From Byssothecium circinans (Eukaryota > Ascomycota > Dothideomycetes > Pleosporales > Massarinaceae), in contig ML976982.1 in the NCBI GenBank assembly GCA_010015675.1, forward strand, positions 503,689-567,688: a stretch of 64,000 bases of DNA. Direction: 5' to 3'. Of the stretch, positions 22,963 through 34,863 are shown piece after piece. The notes under the pieces were generated by a model. The model was not told the origin of the DNA. It worked only from the letters and a program-made list of their open reading frames with translations, and searched no databases. Made by a program: the position numbers and the translations under genes. How positions within the stretch are numbered: the first letter of the stretch is position 1; the number at the start of each line of letters is the position of its first letter.

Positions 22963-23649
22963 CTAGTTGCTCCAGCTCGCATTGACGGACCAATGCCTCG
23001 TTGAAGAGCTGATCGTCGGTGAGATGTGAACCGGGTGCCAATGACTCGATGAAGAATTGGCTGTCAGCGAGCTCCTAACCGCGTGCGAGTAATTCGATGA
23101 AGAACTGGCTGTGGGTGAGCTGCTAACCCACCACGATGGTGTCGGTTTCGAATGATGCCAAAACCAAGGAGTCGAGATGGCCTGTTCACCCCTCTTCGTA
23201 AGAGGCACCGCCTGCGTAGAGTTGGAGGTAATTGGTGTGAGGTCCGGGGTGCTGGTGGCGCTGATTGGCGTGGAGGCGAAAAAGAAAGAGTCATCGGGAG
23301 GGCTCGTGGGTGTGGTGGAAGTAGCGAAATTAGAGGCGGAGGTTGTCGTCCAATATGCGTAGTACTCATCACCTTCGGAATCAGAGGTCTCAGATCCAGT
23401 GGAATAGTCAGGTTCAGGGGGGTAGGGGGTGGGATTGAAGGCATCAGGGTCGTCCTTAGTCCGACCGCGTGCTTCCACAGCCTGTTCGCCTGCCCATGCA
23501 AAGCCAGTGGGAATTGATTTGAATGGAGAGTGGGGTTGGGATGGTGACTTTTCGGAAATGGCTTGGATGTCGTCTTGACTCTTGACGGCAGGGAGGACGG
23601 TGCCATTGACGCCGAGGAAGACGAAGGCGAGAAGCAAGAGTGACTTCAT
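22963..23649 (-). CDS. Predicted secreted Ser/Thr-rich protein with C-terminal repeats
   Basis: A single-exon frame of 228 residues with a clean signal peptide (MKSLLLLAFVFLGVNG). The mature part is acidic then Ser/Thr/Pro-rich, has a dibasic LTKRGEQ site near residue 150 that could be cut by Kex2, and ends in three imperfect 16-residue repeats rich in SSS, His and Trp. There are no cysteines. It could be a cell-surface or secreted O-glycosylated protein, or a Kex2-processed precursor. No homologue is recognised, so function is open. Confidence 0.55.
   Translation of the reverse strand: MKSLLLLAFVFLGVNGTVLPAVKSQDDIQAISEKSPSQPHSPFKSIPTGFAWAGEQAVEARGRTKDDPDAFNPTPYPPEPDYSTGSETSDSEGDEYYAYWTTTSASNFATSTTPTSPPDDSFFFASTPISATSTPDLTPITSNSTQAVPLTKRGEQAISTPWFWHHSKPTPSWWVSSSPTASSSSNYSHAVRSSLTANSSSSHWHPVHISPTISSSTRHWSVNASWSN
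23002..23145. repeat. Three imperfect 48-bp tandem repeats inside a coding region
   Basis: Units start at 23002, 23050 and 23098 with TGAAGARYTG and share GTGAG/GCGAG and TAACC words at the same offsets. The period of 48 bp keeps the reading frame and encodes the 16-residue repeats of the secreted protein. Confidence 0.75.
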
Positions 23650-24946
23650 CTTGGCGTCTCGTGCGGGAATGCAGAAGTAATAGATGAAAGGTTGAACAGA
23701 TAGAGGATATAGTAAAAGATGGTTTAGAGCTCAGATGATGGAGTGATGAAGGAAGGAGGTTGACTCTGAGGGAGAAGGACGGCTTTTCAATGTGCACAGC
23801 GATTCACCTTCCGCTACTCACAGGCCGTTCAATGGGGATGACATGTCCTTAGCGAGTGTGGATTCATCATGATTCACAAGCCATAGAACTCAACTATGGT
23901 GAAGGTGGAGCACGGTTGGTGAGGATATGCATGACGGCGAGAGCAGATTGCGGTGAGGTCGCTATAGAGTGAAATAACAGCTCTTCTGGTACGCTGGAAT
24001 GTTCAGCGGGGTTGAGTAGTGCAATTCCTGTTCAGAGTCGCGCAGTGATGATGCTGTCTCTTTGCATCATCGATGGATCCGACAACGGAGAGGCTAGAAT
24101 GTGAGGTGGACCATTCATGGAGCATTAGATGTATATGCGAGCACTCTCCTACGAGTGATGGAAACCAAGGCTGCAAGTCTTCCATTGAAGAGCACGTCCA
24201 CGACATCTAGAGAGAGGTCGTGGTGTTGAGCACGGGGCGTTGGTGTATGGTTGGGGAGACCTTGCCAGCTATACACCAATCATCTTGTGACATATCAGCC
24301 ATTGACGTCATTATGCCCCCCACACCTCTGCGCCGCAGCACTTTCGTATGAGCAGAAAGACGGATGGAAGGGATGTCCTGGGTAGAGCGATTGCCAGCAT
24401 TGAAGACTCCGGCACATTCACGGCCTCCCATCGTCGCCCAACTGAGCTGGTGTTTTCTCCCAGCCTCCCTTTTCGCCCAACTGGGGTGAATGTTTCTCAC
24501 GGCAAGCCTGACATGTTGCCCAATGTCCACAGATGATGTCTTGGGGTATCGGCGCCCAAACCGCCGCATGTCTCAATCGCGTCTGAACATGTCGAGGCTG
24601 CGGGCCGCCGGAGATGCAGCCAGTCACAGCGCGGCATGCAGCCCAAGGGCGCAGGGCAGGACGAGGCGCCGATGACGAAGCCCTAATTGCCCGGCTCAAA
24701 AGTTGGTTGTAATGCAGGCTCCACGACAGCGCCCAAGGGCATTAGATATGAAGGACGCAACCTGTCCACCCTCCCATCCACCACTCACTCCAGTCCTGCC
24801 TTTTTGTTCGACCTGAGAGCGCTCAACCCTACTCTAGCGCTGCCCCCCACTGCACCGTCCCGACATCTGAGCTGTGTTCCGCCAACCCCGCATCTCTTGA
24901 TTCTAATAGTTGACATCACTATTGAACTCCGCACCGCAACACCAAC
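23650..24946. other. Gene-free stretch upstream of the DUF8035 gene
   Basis: About 1.3 kb between divergent genes. Short open frames exist on both strands but none has a recognisable domain or intron-supported extension. A CRE-like TGACGTCA lies near 24304. The part just before 24947 is pyrimidine-rich, as in fungal promoters. Confidence 0.5.
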
Positions 24947-26501
24947 ATGTATCGCTCTTCTACCGGGAATCTCTCCGGCCTCGAGGAGCCAGTGCGCGGT
25001 GAGCGCTGGGACCGCGACAGATTCGAGCGCATGCGAGGAGGCCGTGGCCGCGGCGGCGGTGGTGAACACGACCACTACCGCTTCCAGGAGCATGACCGCT
25101 TCCCAGGAGGTCGCCGCGACATTGACATTCACGAGGACTACGACCGCCGTGGTCCTCGTGTAATGGAGCGTGAGCGCTTTCGGGAAGATGAACGCTTCGA
25201 TGTTCCGTCGCGCCGTCGCCATGACATCTTCCCCGAGGACACACCATCCGAAGTCGCCAACCGCGCACTTGCCCCATATCGACGCAAGTCCATTGTGGAG
25301 AGGGACATGGATGTAGCACCAAGACGTCCTGCTCGTCCCCAGTACCTCCGCCGCCAATCTTCTCTCGATACTTTCGACCGTCGACCCATGCCCCGCTATG
25401 GTGACGTAGAGCGGATAGACCGAATCGAACAGCCACGGGACGAATGGCGGCCACCGACAAACGTTCCCATTCCCCTCCCCATCCGCGAGCGCCGACGATC
25501 TCCCCCACGCTACGAAGACGACTTTGAAGAGATCCGATATACCGAGCGTGAACGAGAACGCGAGCCACGCCGAAGCGAGAGGGTTGAAGAGTATCGCGAA
25601 GTCGAAGTGTCCCGCGCGAAGAGCAAGCGAAGACGAAGCCGTAGCCGCGCTCGGAGCGTCCCGCAATCCGCTCGTAGCTCCTCCACGTCGAGCTTTGAGG
25701 AAGTTTCGCTTTCCCGCGCCAATTGGGGCAAGAGAGGCAAGACTCGACTGCCCAAGCGTTTGTGTAGGAAGGAGGCCGTCATCGATCTTGGTTACCCATT
25801 CGAAGAAGAGGTAATTCTTCACTTGCCGCCTCATCCAAACTGACATCAGCTAACTGTACTAGGATGACTTTCTCGTCATCACCCGCGCTCTAGAGAAAGA
25901 ACACATTGACGAGATCATCAAGGTCAGCGAGAGCTTCAAGGAGAGAGAAAGTAAGTAACGACATACCTTCGCAACGCTTGTTCTAACAGTGATAGGCAAA
26001 ACGACATATGTCTACGAAAACAAGGATTTCGTAGAAGCCGCTCCTCCGCCACCCCCTCCACCGCCAGAAGTCATGCATGTTCCTCCACCACCCCCCTCCA
26101 TCGCACCCAGTCACCACTCCCACATGCACATGCACGCACCGCCGCCTCCACCGGCGCCCGCCAGCGTTCACTACGCCCAATCTGTGCGAAGCTCCTCGCC
26201 TTCGCACCACGGCCACGAAGTCTACGAAGAGCGTATCGAAGAATCCAACCACATCGGCGGTCCACTTACCGTCCTCGTCCCAGGCCACGACGAACACCGT
26301 TTGGTCCGCCGAGAAGTGACCGTGCGCGACGAACGCGACATTAAAGATGAAATCCGTGCCTTGGAGCGCGAGCGACGCATGCTCAAGTACGAGCGCGACA
26401 GCGATTTCGAGATCATTGAACGGAGGGACCCGAAGAGAGAGGTCATCCGTGTGGATAAGGATCGGAAGGGTAGGTTGGCCCTCGTCCGTTCTACTCATTA
26501 G
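24947..26501 (+). CDS. DUF8035-type charged protein
   Basis: Exons 24947-25810, 25863-25950 and about 25996-26501 give roughly 485 residues. The long N-terminal part is Arg/Glu/Asp-rich and disordered with an SR-like stretch (KRRRSRSRARSVPQSARSSS). A conserved core follows: RLPKRLCRKEAVIDLGYPFEEE joined by splicing to DDFLVITRALEKEHIDEIIK, the pattern of the fungal DUF8035 family. Then come proline tracts and an ending of charged helices (REVIRVDKDRKGRLALVRS). The family occurs in filamentous ascomycetes and has no known function. The last intron can use either of two acceptors six bases apart, giving a two-residue difference. The start ATG at 24947 gives the usual MYRSS N-terminus. Confidence 0.8.
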
Positions 26502-27090
26502 GAATTTGGAGTTGACGATTTTCCGGGGATAGTGCGGAGAGATCCGAAGGCGAAGTATGTCGCTGCGGCGATTGCTACACTGACCTGATTCGGCGGCATC
26601 GATTCGACAATTCGTCCCATACTCTTTTTGATGGGAAATCTATGATGGCTTGGGGTTCGAGATTGATTCGGATTTGAGGGCGCAGATGTTTTCTAGTTCT
26701 CGGTGATTTTACTTATTTGGCTGAATACAAGCCGCTCTGTGAGCGCTTTGCTTTGGTGGATGGTCGGTTGTGGCTCTGGCATACGAGTGGTGATTGCTGC
26801 GAGGACATTTACTTGGTGAACTATCTTGTATAATAATATCACACGAATCAACGATGTATGACCTGTTTAATTTTACACAATAACTTAATCATATCGACCG
26901 TACTTCAGATTTTTCAAGCACTACTAATTCAATATGTCGTCGTTGACCCAACCCACCATCGACCGAATCAGTGCCCAAGCTCAAGCTCAACATCGCCCTC
27001 GCCCTTCAAAACATCCACCACCATCACCACACCACCCTCTGCTAACACCCACACTCCCCACTTCCTCCCGCTATACACGTCTAAACACAA
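26502..27090. other. Intergenic, DUF8035 3' region to ARV1 promoter
   Basis: About 590 bp with no supported gene. The first 90 bases stay open in one frame after the stop and look faintly coding, perhaps a former C-terminal extension. Confidence 0.45.
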
Positions 27091-28094
27091 ATGCCCATCT
27101 GCATCCACTGCCGCCACCCCATCCCCACACTCTACACCTCGTACAGCAAAGCCGACGACCGCGCCCTCGGAAAAGGCGTCCGACTCACCCAATGCCCGCG
27201 CTGCAAACGCTTCGCCGATAAATACGTCGAGCACGACTTCGTCGTCCTTTTCATCGACCTCGTACTGATCAAGCCCGAGGTGTACCGGCATCTGCTTGGG
27301 AACCGGCTTGGTGGGGCAGAGGGGGATGGATCGGAGGGGAAGGGGAGGGGTGGGTTTGATGTACGTCAGGACCTCCCCGATAGAAGGCGGAGGACGATGA
27401 TAAGAAGTGATCATACTGACGAGTTCCACAGAGGAGTATAATCAGACTAGGCATCCTACTCCTCCTCTTCGACGTCTATCTCACCTGGGCGCGCATCGAG
27501 AAATTATCCCTCCCTTCCGCGTATACTTCACCCACAGCCTCAACCACAACGTCAACCACGCACGACAACGCATCCCCACAAACAAACGCAGCTGTTTTAC
27601 AAGCCCAACCCTTAATCCTCCAATACCTCTTCTTCCTCCTCCTCGTCGCCCTCTCAACTTGGGCCTTCCACCTCCCCATTCGGATCCTCTGCTCCCTCCC
27701 CCTCCCTTCTTCCCTCCCCTCATCACTCGCCCCGCTCGCGCGCATCTACCGCTTCCTCATCCCCTACTACCCGCACCCAACCCGCCTTTCCACTGCCCTC
27801 CTCGTCTCCTCCTGCACGAAACTCTTCCCCATCCTGCTCATTATATGGGACTACGATTTGCCGTCGTCGGCGACGGCGGTGAGCTACGCCGTGATTGTGA
27901 ATAACGTCGCGGCGCTGGAGATTCTGATGGATTGTGGGTATGTGAGGGCGGGCGTGCTGGTGGGGGTTGGGGCGGCGGCTAGGGCGCTGGTCATGGGGGG
28001 GTTGTTGAGGGCGGTTGGGTTGGGGGATGGGTGGGGTGGTGTGGGTGGAGGGGCGTTTGGGGAGGGTTGGAGGGAGTTAGTGGGGTGGAGGTGA
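27091..28094 (+). CDS. ARV1: ARV1 lipid-homeostasis ER membrane protein
   Basis: Exons 27091-27360 and 27432-28094 give 310 residues. The N-terminal ARV1 homology region has a zinc-ribbon pair of CxxC motifs (CIHCRHP and CPRCKRFADKYVEHD) followed by the hallmark FIDLVLIKPEVYRHLLGNRL. After the intron come hydrophobic segments (LGILLLLFDVYLTW, ILQYLFFLLLVALSTWAF, and a glycine-rich C-terminal segment). ARV1 acts in the ER in sterol and sphingolipid distribution and GPI-anchor synthesis. The start MPICIHC is the normal N-terminus. The C-terminus is unusually Gly/Val-rich. It converges with VMA9. Confidence 0.92.
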
Positions 28095-28485
28095 CGAAAG
28101 AGGAAGTGGTATGATACCCATTGATAGCGAGTTATGATGAATCTATTTTGCACTTTAGAAATGTTATGTGAGGCTTGCACAGTGGAACGCAGATCCAGTG
28201 TCATTTGAACTGGTATTTGTATAGTACAATCCTACAATTGCCAAAATGCTCATAAAACTCCGTCCAAAAGCTGCCCGATTCCGTGATACGTGTAAGCTCC
28301 CCGCCTCAATCACTAGCCCTTCTCATGAGCCAATCATGAACCCCGAGGTATCGTCCTTCCTTCGAGCGACCTCAAGTCTCCTCCAAACAGCCTCTGGGCC
28401 TACCATCCTTCTGCTGTCTCCATTCGGACCCAGCCACAAAGCTCCCGTATCCCATATCAATCTCCCTCATTTTCACACTGCTGAT

Positions 28486-28997
28486 CTATTGGTATAACTG
28501 ATTGATCTCGTCGGGGCTCCGTAGGTCCTTGCGGTACGGCGAGATGAGCGGGTGTAGTTGCGCGATGAATGTTATCGCCCACATTATGTACATGGACGCC
28601 GCTGAAAGGACGAGCGTGGATCTCCAGATTCTACGGCGGGTGTTAGCTATCAAGTTCCTTTAATGTAGCGCCACGCTATTTGCTCTCTGCCTCGCTCCCG
28701 ACTTCGCATCATCGCCGTGCAAGAGGACAGCTGGAGGGCATGACCGGTCTAGGGCCGCGAGAGAGAGAAAGAACGCTGGCGACAGTGGAGCGCTTGGAAG
28801 CAGTTCCCATAGCTAGGTTTTCCTGATTGGAGACGGGAAGAGGGAGACGTACGTTTGGTTTTCACCCTTGGGGGAGAGGAACCAGGCCGCGACGCAGAAT
28901 ATCACGACGACTACGAGGCCGATGAAGGGCGCCCAACTGCTTTTGTCAGCTTATTGTGTCATACAATGATGATGTAGGAGGTGTACCCGTTTGCCAT
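28486..28997 (-). CDS. VMA9: V-type H+-ATPase subunit e (VMA9)
   Basis: Found by hand in three short exons: 28997-28987 (11 nt), 28936-28853 and 28630-28486, giving 79 residues. The protein starts MANGWAPFIGL, has one hydrophobic segment before the family signature AAWFLSPKGENQTIWRSTL (restored by splicing inside the Thr codon), a second hydrophobic segment AASMYIMWAITFIAQLHPLI, and ends DEINQLYQ. Subunit e is a small two-helix membrane protein of the Vo sector required for vacuolar ATPase assembly. The second intron (222 nt) is long for this genome. Convergent with ARV1. Confidence 0.92.
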
Positions 28998-31922
28998 CTT
29001 GACTGCTGCACTGCTGCGCTGTTGAACGCTGCGATCTGGGTAAGGTAGCTGGGATTGCGCCGGCTCCGGGTTCCGCGCGCAGTAAATGAGGCAAGTCGGA
29101 CCGCAGCGAGATGCAAGAGAGCACTATGGCCTCACAGTGAGGAGATCTTCGGGGTGGCGGTTCGGCGTTGCTGATGGGACGTCGTTGCGGAGCTCGGTGG
29201 TGTTGATGCTGGAGCTCTGGAGATGACGCCTATCGATCGGCTCGGCGGCCTTTCATGCGCTAGTCACGCTTAGGGTTAGCCCACCTTCTCTTCCCGGAGA
29301 TAGGTGTGAGCAGTCCTCCATCTTTATTCCAACGACGCATCGCTGCTTCATTCTTTCAAGTTCATATTCATCTCTCGAGGGGAAAGACATTGTTTGTTGG
29401 GGGATGGAACGGGGAGCATCCTTGTGCATTCATTCGTCTTTGTGGTCACGAACTTCGAGTTTACGCTGATCAGTTCTTAGATGGGAGATGTTCGTAGTTG
29501 TATCGCCTCACTCTGTGTCTCTATACGAACATCATGTTCTGTGTTTATAGGCGTCTTGAAAGTGGTTCTAAGCTACTAGGACTCTCCTTGTTGCTCAATG
29601 TACCTTCATGGTCACTTTATGCTTGTCAAACTTATTTCAATTGCCTCGCCCTTTTTGTCTCTACACGAACAACATATTCTATGACTATGAGTACCCTGGA
29701 AGTCATTATGAGCTACCGGGGCTCTCCTTGTTGCTCTATACACCTTCACGGTCACTTCAATTTCATACTATGAGCCATAAGTCAATCGCCTCATTCTCCA
29801 ACGCTTAACGAAGGTGGCCTTGGCCATGGCGATCTATATCTTTTTTTCCTTTAGAATGGTCACACATATAGGAAAAGCAATCCTGCTCTTTCCTTTCGGC
29901 CCTTCCCCTCTCCAACTCTACACAGTACGTTTCCTCAACAAGCTCTCTATTGGCCATCTCCCCCATTTCCGCCTTACCTATCACAAGGATTCAACGCTCT
30001 CCCTCACTGGCTTACCTCAAGTTCCTTGTTTCAATTGATCGGCGTCCTGCTTCAGGAATGATGTCCGGTAAGGTCTGCGGGCTTCACCTTCGACCTCTTC
30101 TTCATCCATGCTCACACCCTTGGGGCTTCTGTCCACGACGCCAATGACTTGGAGCAACCTGACACTCATGGTGGTTTGAAGAGATGTTGAGATTATTTGA
30201 TTTCGGGTTTCAACCAGGGTATGTACCTGCATCTTAATTCAGCCACACATTCAGCTCACCGCCTCGAGTCGAATTCGAAAATCGCCTCTCCGATGAACTG
30301 GGCAAATAGGAAAAGAGCTAGAGCAAAATAAAGGTGAGTATCTTACTTTAATGAACCAAACATATCACTGATTATTCAAAGGTTACTAGGACTTTGGGCA
30401 AAACGAGCAACGCCTTACTGCCCGCCATGCAGGTGCACTAAACGATCTGGACCACTCGCATCGATGGATTCGACTATTTGTCGCCCTCGCTTGAAGGATC
30501 CCACAAACTTTATCGAAATCCGGGAAGCTAGTCTTGGAAGAGTATCTGCAAAATACGCGAGACTACTAGACCTGGAGCCTGGCGTAAAGGCTACACGCGC
30601 ACGAAGCGGATCTGGTTACGTATTACAGTTAGAGCTTCAGAACCTCCCGAGGTCCTCCATGGATTCTTCATAAAAGGATCTCGACGACCGCACATGATAT
30701 ACCAATTACCTGCTTTCCTGGTGCCCGGTCCCTGTTAGCAGCTACGTCCTCCAAGACACTCTGTCTCTACCAACGCCTCTCTGGACTTTTTCTGTCAAAG
30801 CCTCTCCTGCCAAAAGTGAGGCATATGATCAGCCGCGATGCGGCGCGCACTCGTGCCTGCGTCCACCACCATTCAATCGTTCCGCGGTCGATGAGCCATA
30901 CCTTTGCCTCACAAGATCAAGCAGATCATCCCGCTCTTCGCTAATAACTCGCTAAAAGGCATCTCGAGTGAGGCTATTATCAGCTGATAGTGGCGTCATC
31001 ACCCTCTTGTGCCTGCTGCGGCACGTTTGTGCATGGTCGGACTTGTGATTGGATCTGCCTCCCACTTCCTAGAGCGCAGTTGAAGAACCAGCCCCCAAAT
31101 GCCAACAAACAGAGCAAATGGATGACGAAGCCGGACCCTATAGTCCTTTACCTTGGATGTCCTACAACACTCTCTCTCGACACAGCACCGGACCCTGGCT
31201 CATCGGAGTGGTACATGGCTAACCTACGATCAGCTAAATGGCTGCCCAGCACCCAAGTGTGACCACATCCAGCAGTCCTCAACCTTAGCCTCACTCCTCG
31301 TCAAGAGAGCCACCACCTTCGAATTCGCCTACTCCAAAGATTCAATTACGGCAGCCTAGGCATGCGACTTCTCCGCCCTGTGAATCCACACTGTCGGGTT
31401 GACCGTTTATCTTTTCTCGTCCGGGAGAAACTATACCGCCGTGGCTAGGACACGTACTTCCACCTGACAAGTCGGCAGCTTCTGCGGGGGGAAACATGGG
31501 TCATCTGCGAGGTTGAGTAACTCGGAATATTCAGGTGAAGCATCTATTGCTTCGATACTAATTGGCTCTTGCAGTACGTGTTCTTAATCTAGACGCTTCA
31601 TCATCAGCTTTGATGTTATGCAGGCATGGCTTAGTCGCTTGCTCCTAATCCTGACGACGCCTACTATCCAATTGGGCTGCTGCTTCACTTCAACACGAAG
31701 CATATGCCGTGCTACCGTGCTAAGGCTTTCATCGTTACTGGGCAGCAGCAATGCGTAGGCCCACTCGCATGGATTTACTATTCTGTATCGTGCGCTAGCA
31801 GCTAGCAGAATATATATCGACTCTATTTCCTTCCTTCGCGTCTTCACAAAGCTTCAGGCTCCATCCTTTCATTTCTGATTTTCGATACCCATTATAAACT
31901 CAATTCCTTCGTTCCTTTCGAA
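28998..31922. other. Gene-poor region of about 2.9 kb
   Basis: No conserved protein is recognisable on either strand; open frames are short and without domain signals. Its first part must carry the VMA9 promoter and its last part the promoter of the proline-rich gene. It contains an imperfect tandem duplication near 29.5-29.8 kb. It may be an eroded insertion, but no terminal repeats or transposase remnants were seen. Confidence 0.55.
29499..29783. repeat. Imperfect tandem duplication, unit about 140 bp
   Basis: TGTCTCTATACGAACATC-like sequence at about 29516 recurs as TGTCTCTACACGAACAAC at about 29656, and the two copies stay alignable through CTCTCCTTGTTGCTC and GGTCACTT. A third start (TCGCCTCA) appears at about 29785 and a weaker copy may precede 29499. 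Many differences are C/T or G/A changes. Confidence 0.6.
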
Positions 31923-33478
31923 ATGAATTCTGGAGATTTCGTATTGGTGGATAGCGAACCGTCAATGAAGTTGATTTCCCCGCCACCAGCTGATCTTCCT
32001 CCACCTCCCAGACAGAACGCTCGCTCGAGTTCACCATGGCTCACTACTCACGATGAACCTCCTCCATCTCAACCCATCGTGGGCCCACCACTCGGCTGTA
32101 ATTCGTTCAATATCCCTGTCAGGCAAAGGCCAGACAATCCTTCCTTCACGCGAAGTTCTAGTAACTCTCCTGAGCTTCAGCACTGCTGCCATGGCGTGTT
32201 TCAGCCAGGGAATGGCAGGCCAAATATGCATCAACCTCGGATATCTCCGGATATCAGGTGGAACACTCCACCACCGCCGCCAATGGAGGAAATAGTGTAT
32301 AGTACGCCGCAGCCTTGGAAGACCAGTAGGCGTAAGACTACTTTCACCATGGCAGTGAGTACCAACATTTCTTTTTCTAATCAGCTCGTATGATTGAGCA
32401 CTTTTCTCTTGTTCGAGGAACGTACATGGAGCTCCACCACTGTTGAGACCTAGCTAACAGCTTCAGCCTATGATGCCACCGCCTCTTCCTCCCTCAGTGG
32501 GAACCGTGCATATTGCTCCTCCTCCACCACCTCCTCCACCACCACCACCACCTCCGCCGCCGCCTCCACCTGTAAGTCCAAAATTTAGCTTCTTTCTTGG
32601 ACAAGTGACTGATAAGCTTGCAGCCCCCTCCACCACCACCGCCGCCTCCACCACCCCCAGCCCCACAGGCGGCCTCTATACTACCTCCTGAATCCCTTAT
32701 CGAAGGAGTATGGAGCCCCTCTGACCTTATCCCCGTCCACTACTCCGGCGAATCGCTCCTCGAAACATCCCGCACTGTCCGTAGCATGCCCCACAAACGC
32801 TCCCTCCTTACAACCTTCCACCGCGCCCACACCACCGACTTTGAAGAGCACAAATGGATCCTCCAATACGGTGAGACAGAGGCCTGGTACTCCAAGCCCC
32901 GCCGCTCTGTTCTCAAGAAACTCGCCACACGCCAACACTACGGCGATGAAGAAGCCCTCATCCCCTTCGAGGACCCGAGAGCAGGCTGTCTCGAGTTCCC
33001 AAGAGTATGGGTTTCTGCCGCCCTGACTACGCCGACTGATGACGATGTGTACGACTGCGCTGCTGGGCACCCTGGAGCAGTTGCGGACGACGACGATAAC
33101 AGCGCGTGTGCGATTTGTACGGATGAGAAGAGCGAGGCTTTGGATGCTACGGCTCTATCTTACTACCTCGTCTTCACTACCACGAATTATAACGACTTTG
33201 ATAGGTATAATCATGGTCCTGGAACGCGCTCTGTTGGCGAGGCGATTCATAAATTGGTCAAGTGTGGGAGTCGGGAGGCTGCGGTTGCGGAGACCTTTTA
33301 TGCGACGGGGGTTAATGGGTGGAGTCTTGCTTTCTCGTGTGTTACGAGAGCTGACGAGAGTTTCGAGGAGTTGAGCGGGAGTAGGAAGGAGGTAAAGAGA
33401 GCGGAGGAGTTGTGGATGCTTGCCGAGGATGGGGAGGAAGATGAGGAAGACGGTGATGTTTTGAGGGTGTTTTATTGA
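31923..33478 (+). CDS. Proline-rich protein of unknown function with polyproline tracts
   Basis: Exons 31923-32354, 32467-32571 and 32624-33478 join in frame to 463 residues. The N-terminal half is disordered and proline-rich. Exon 2 ends and exon 3 begins inside polyproline, so splicing fuses two tracts into one run of about 30 residues, like the profilin- or SH3-binding stretches of actin regulators. The C-terminal 270 residues look folded (VWSPSDLIPVHYSGE, HKWILQYGETEAWYS, ALSYYLVFTTTNYNDFDRYN) and end in an acidic stretch and VLRVFY. I do not recognise the family. Confidence 0.7.
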
Positions 33479-34863
33479 TTGTATTGGTTTTTTCTTTTAT
33501 TACAACGACGATAGAGGAAGGATTTCAAGCTGTCATTACAAATTGTCATACCTATTGGTGGCTTTTCCATCATCTAGAAAAACAACACCGCAAACATGAG
33601 ACCTGACATACAACAATACACACTCCTTATTTCCTCACATCTGCTCCTGCACACCAAACACCAGTAAACAATCAACACCAACGCTCCCTCGTCCTCTCGT
33701 TGCACCTACCCATGTAAAAATCGATTGACACACAACATCGTATCGGGGACCTCGTAATCCGCAATATGCATGCAACGAAAACACATACATATATACATTC
33801 AGTGTACCGATCACTGCACCTAAGCGCCTTGTTCTCTATGCCCAATTTTCTTCGCATTCCCCGCGGCTAGCGCATTTACCGACTGGTGGTGGATGAACAC
33901 GGCAAAGCACTGCATGTGCCACAGCATGTGATTTTTGCGTTTCTGTTTTTAGCTTTCCTTGTGTTCTGTGTTGTTCGCGCGTTGCTCTGGAGGTAGCGTA
34001 TGTATGTTTGTTTGAACGCTTGTATGCCTGTCGTAGCGTGGCTTTTAAAGGGTGTTGGAGACCAATTGGAGGGGACCACGAGGGCTGTGCATTGGAGGTA
34101 GTAGGCAGTTGGGGAATGGGATCTGCCGAGCTTATCCAAGGGCTTGAAGGGGATTTGAGCTCGCAGACTTTCGTCATGGAGAATAAGAAAAGGGATGTCG
34201 TGTTTGAGGGGTAGGATTCAAGCTGGCGTAGGACGGAGTGTCTGTGAATCTGTACAATAGGAGATATTACACCATCATATAACGGCAGATAGAAAGCTCG
34301 AGTAGGTCGACATCATAGCATGTAACATTATACATCCTTCAAATAGACGAGTACTCCCGATCGTCTTATCAGTTATGCACTCCTCGTGTCAAATTCGGAA
34401 GTTCTAGAACATACAGGTAGGCGATACACCCGTAAGTAGCTTGCCCCCGGTCCAAGCCACTAGCCTTGATTTATCATTTCTGTGCTGTCTCTATGTCGTA
34501 CATCGGCCCGGGCATCGAATCATGTGCGCTTGCCGATCTTGCGGAGCAAACTGGCAACAACTATCCGTCTCGCCCCGAATGTGTGCCGATAGTGTCTGCA
34601 AGGTCTCCCGAGGACTTTCGCGGAACTGTACGAGGCGAAACTGTGGCCGTGAAGATGTACGTGGAAATCTCTCTTGTCAAACCTCATCAGCGACCCCACC
34701 TCCATCCTCGCATGTTGAGACACGTGCTACGATCAATCTCCTAGCCCCTATCCTCCCATCATCATACTTTAAAACTTATATCTTAAGACTCTAAATAATA
34801 ACTAGAACGATACACATCACGCCTCCACCCCATCCTTCCCAACCCCCTCCCCCCTCTCCAGCC
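33479..34863. other. Intergenic, no gene recognised
   Basis: About 1.4 kb between convergent genes. Only short frames without domain signals are present on both strands. Confidence 0.5.

Noticed and set aside
24207..24569. Minus-strand 120-codon frame upstream of the DUF8035 gene
   Set aside because: No recognisable domain and no conserved-looking extension.
26640..26665. GGTTCGA word suggestive of a tRNA B box
   Set aside because: No matching acceptor, D-arm or anticodon-arm pairing around it; similar isolated words elsewhere also failed.
29000..31900. Possible transposable element in the gene-poor region
   Set aside because: No terminal inverted repeats, LTRs, poly-A tail or transposase/reverse-transcriptase motifs could be seen; only a local tandem duplication is supported.
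33836..34177. Minus-strand 113-codon frame after the proline-rich gene
   Set aside because: Low complexity, no start context or domain.
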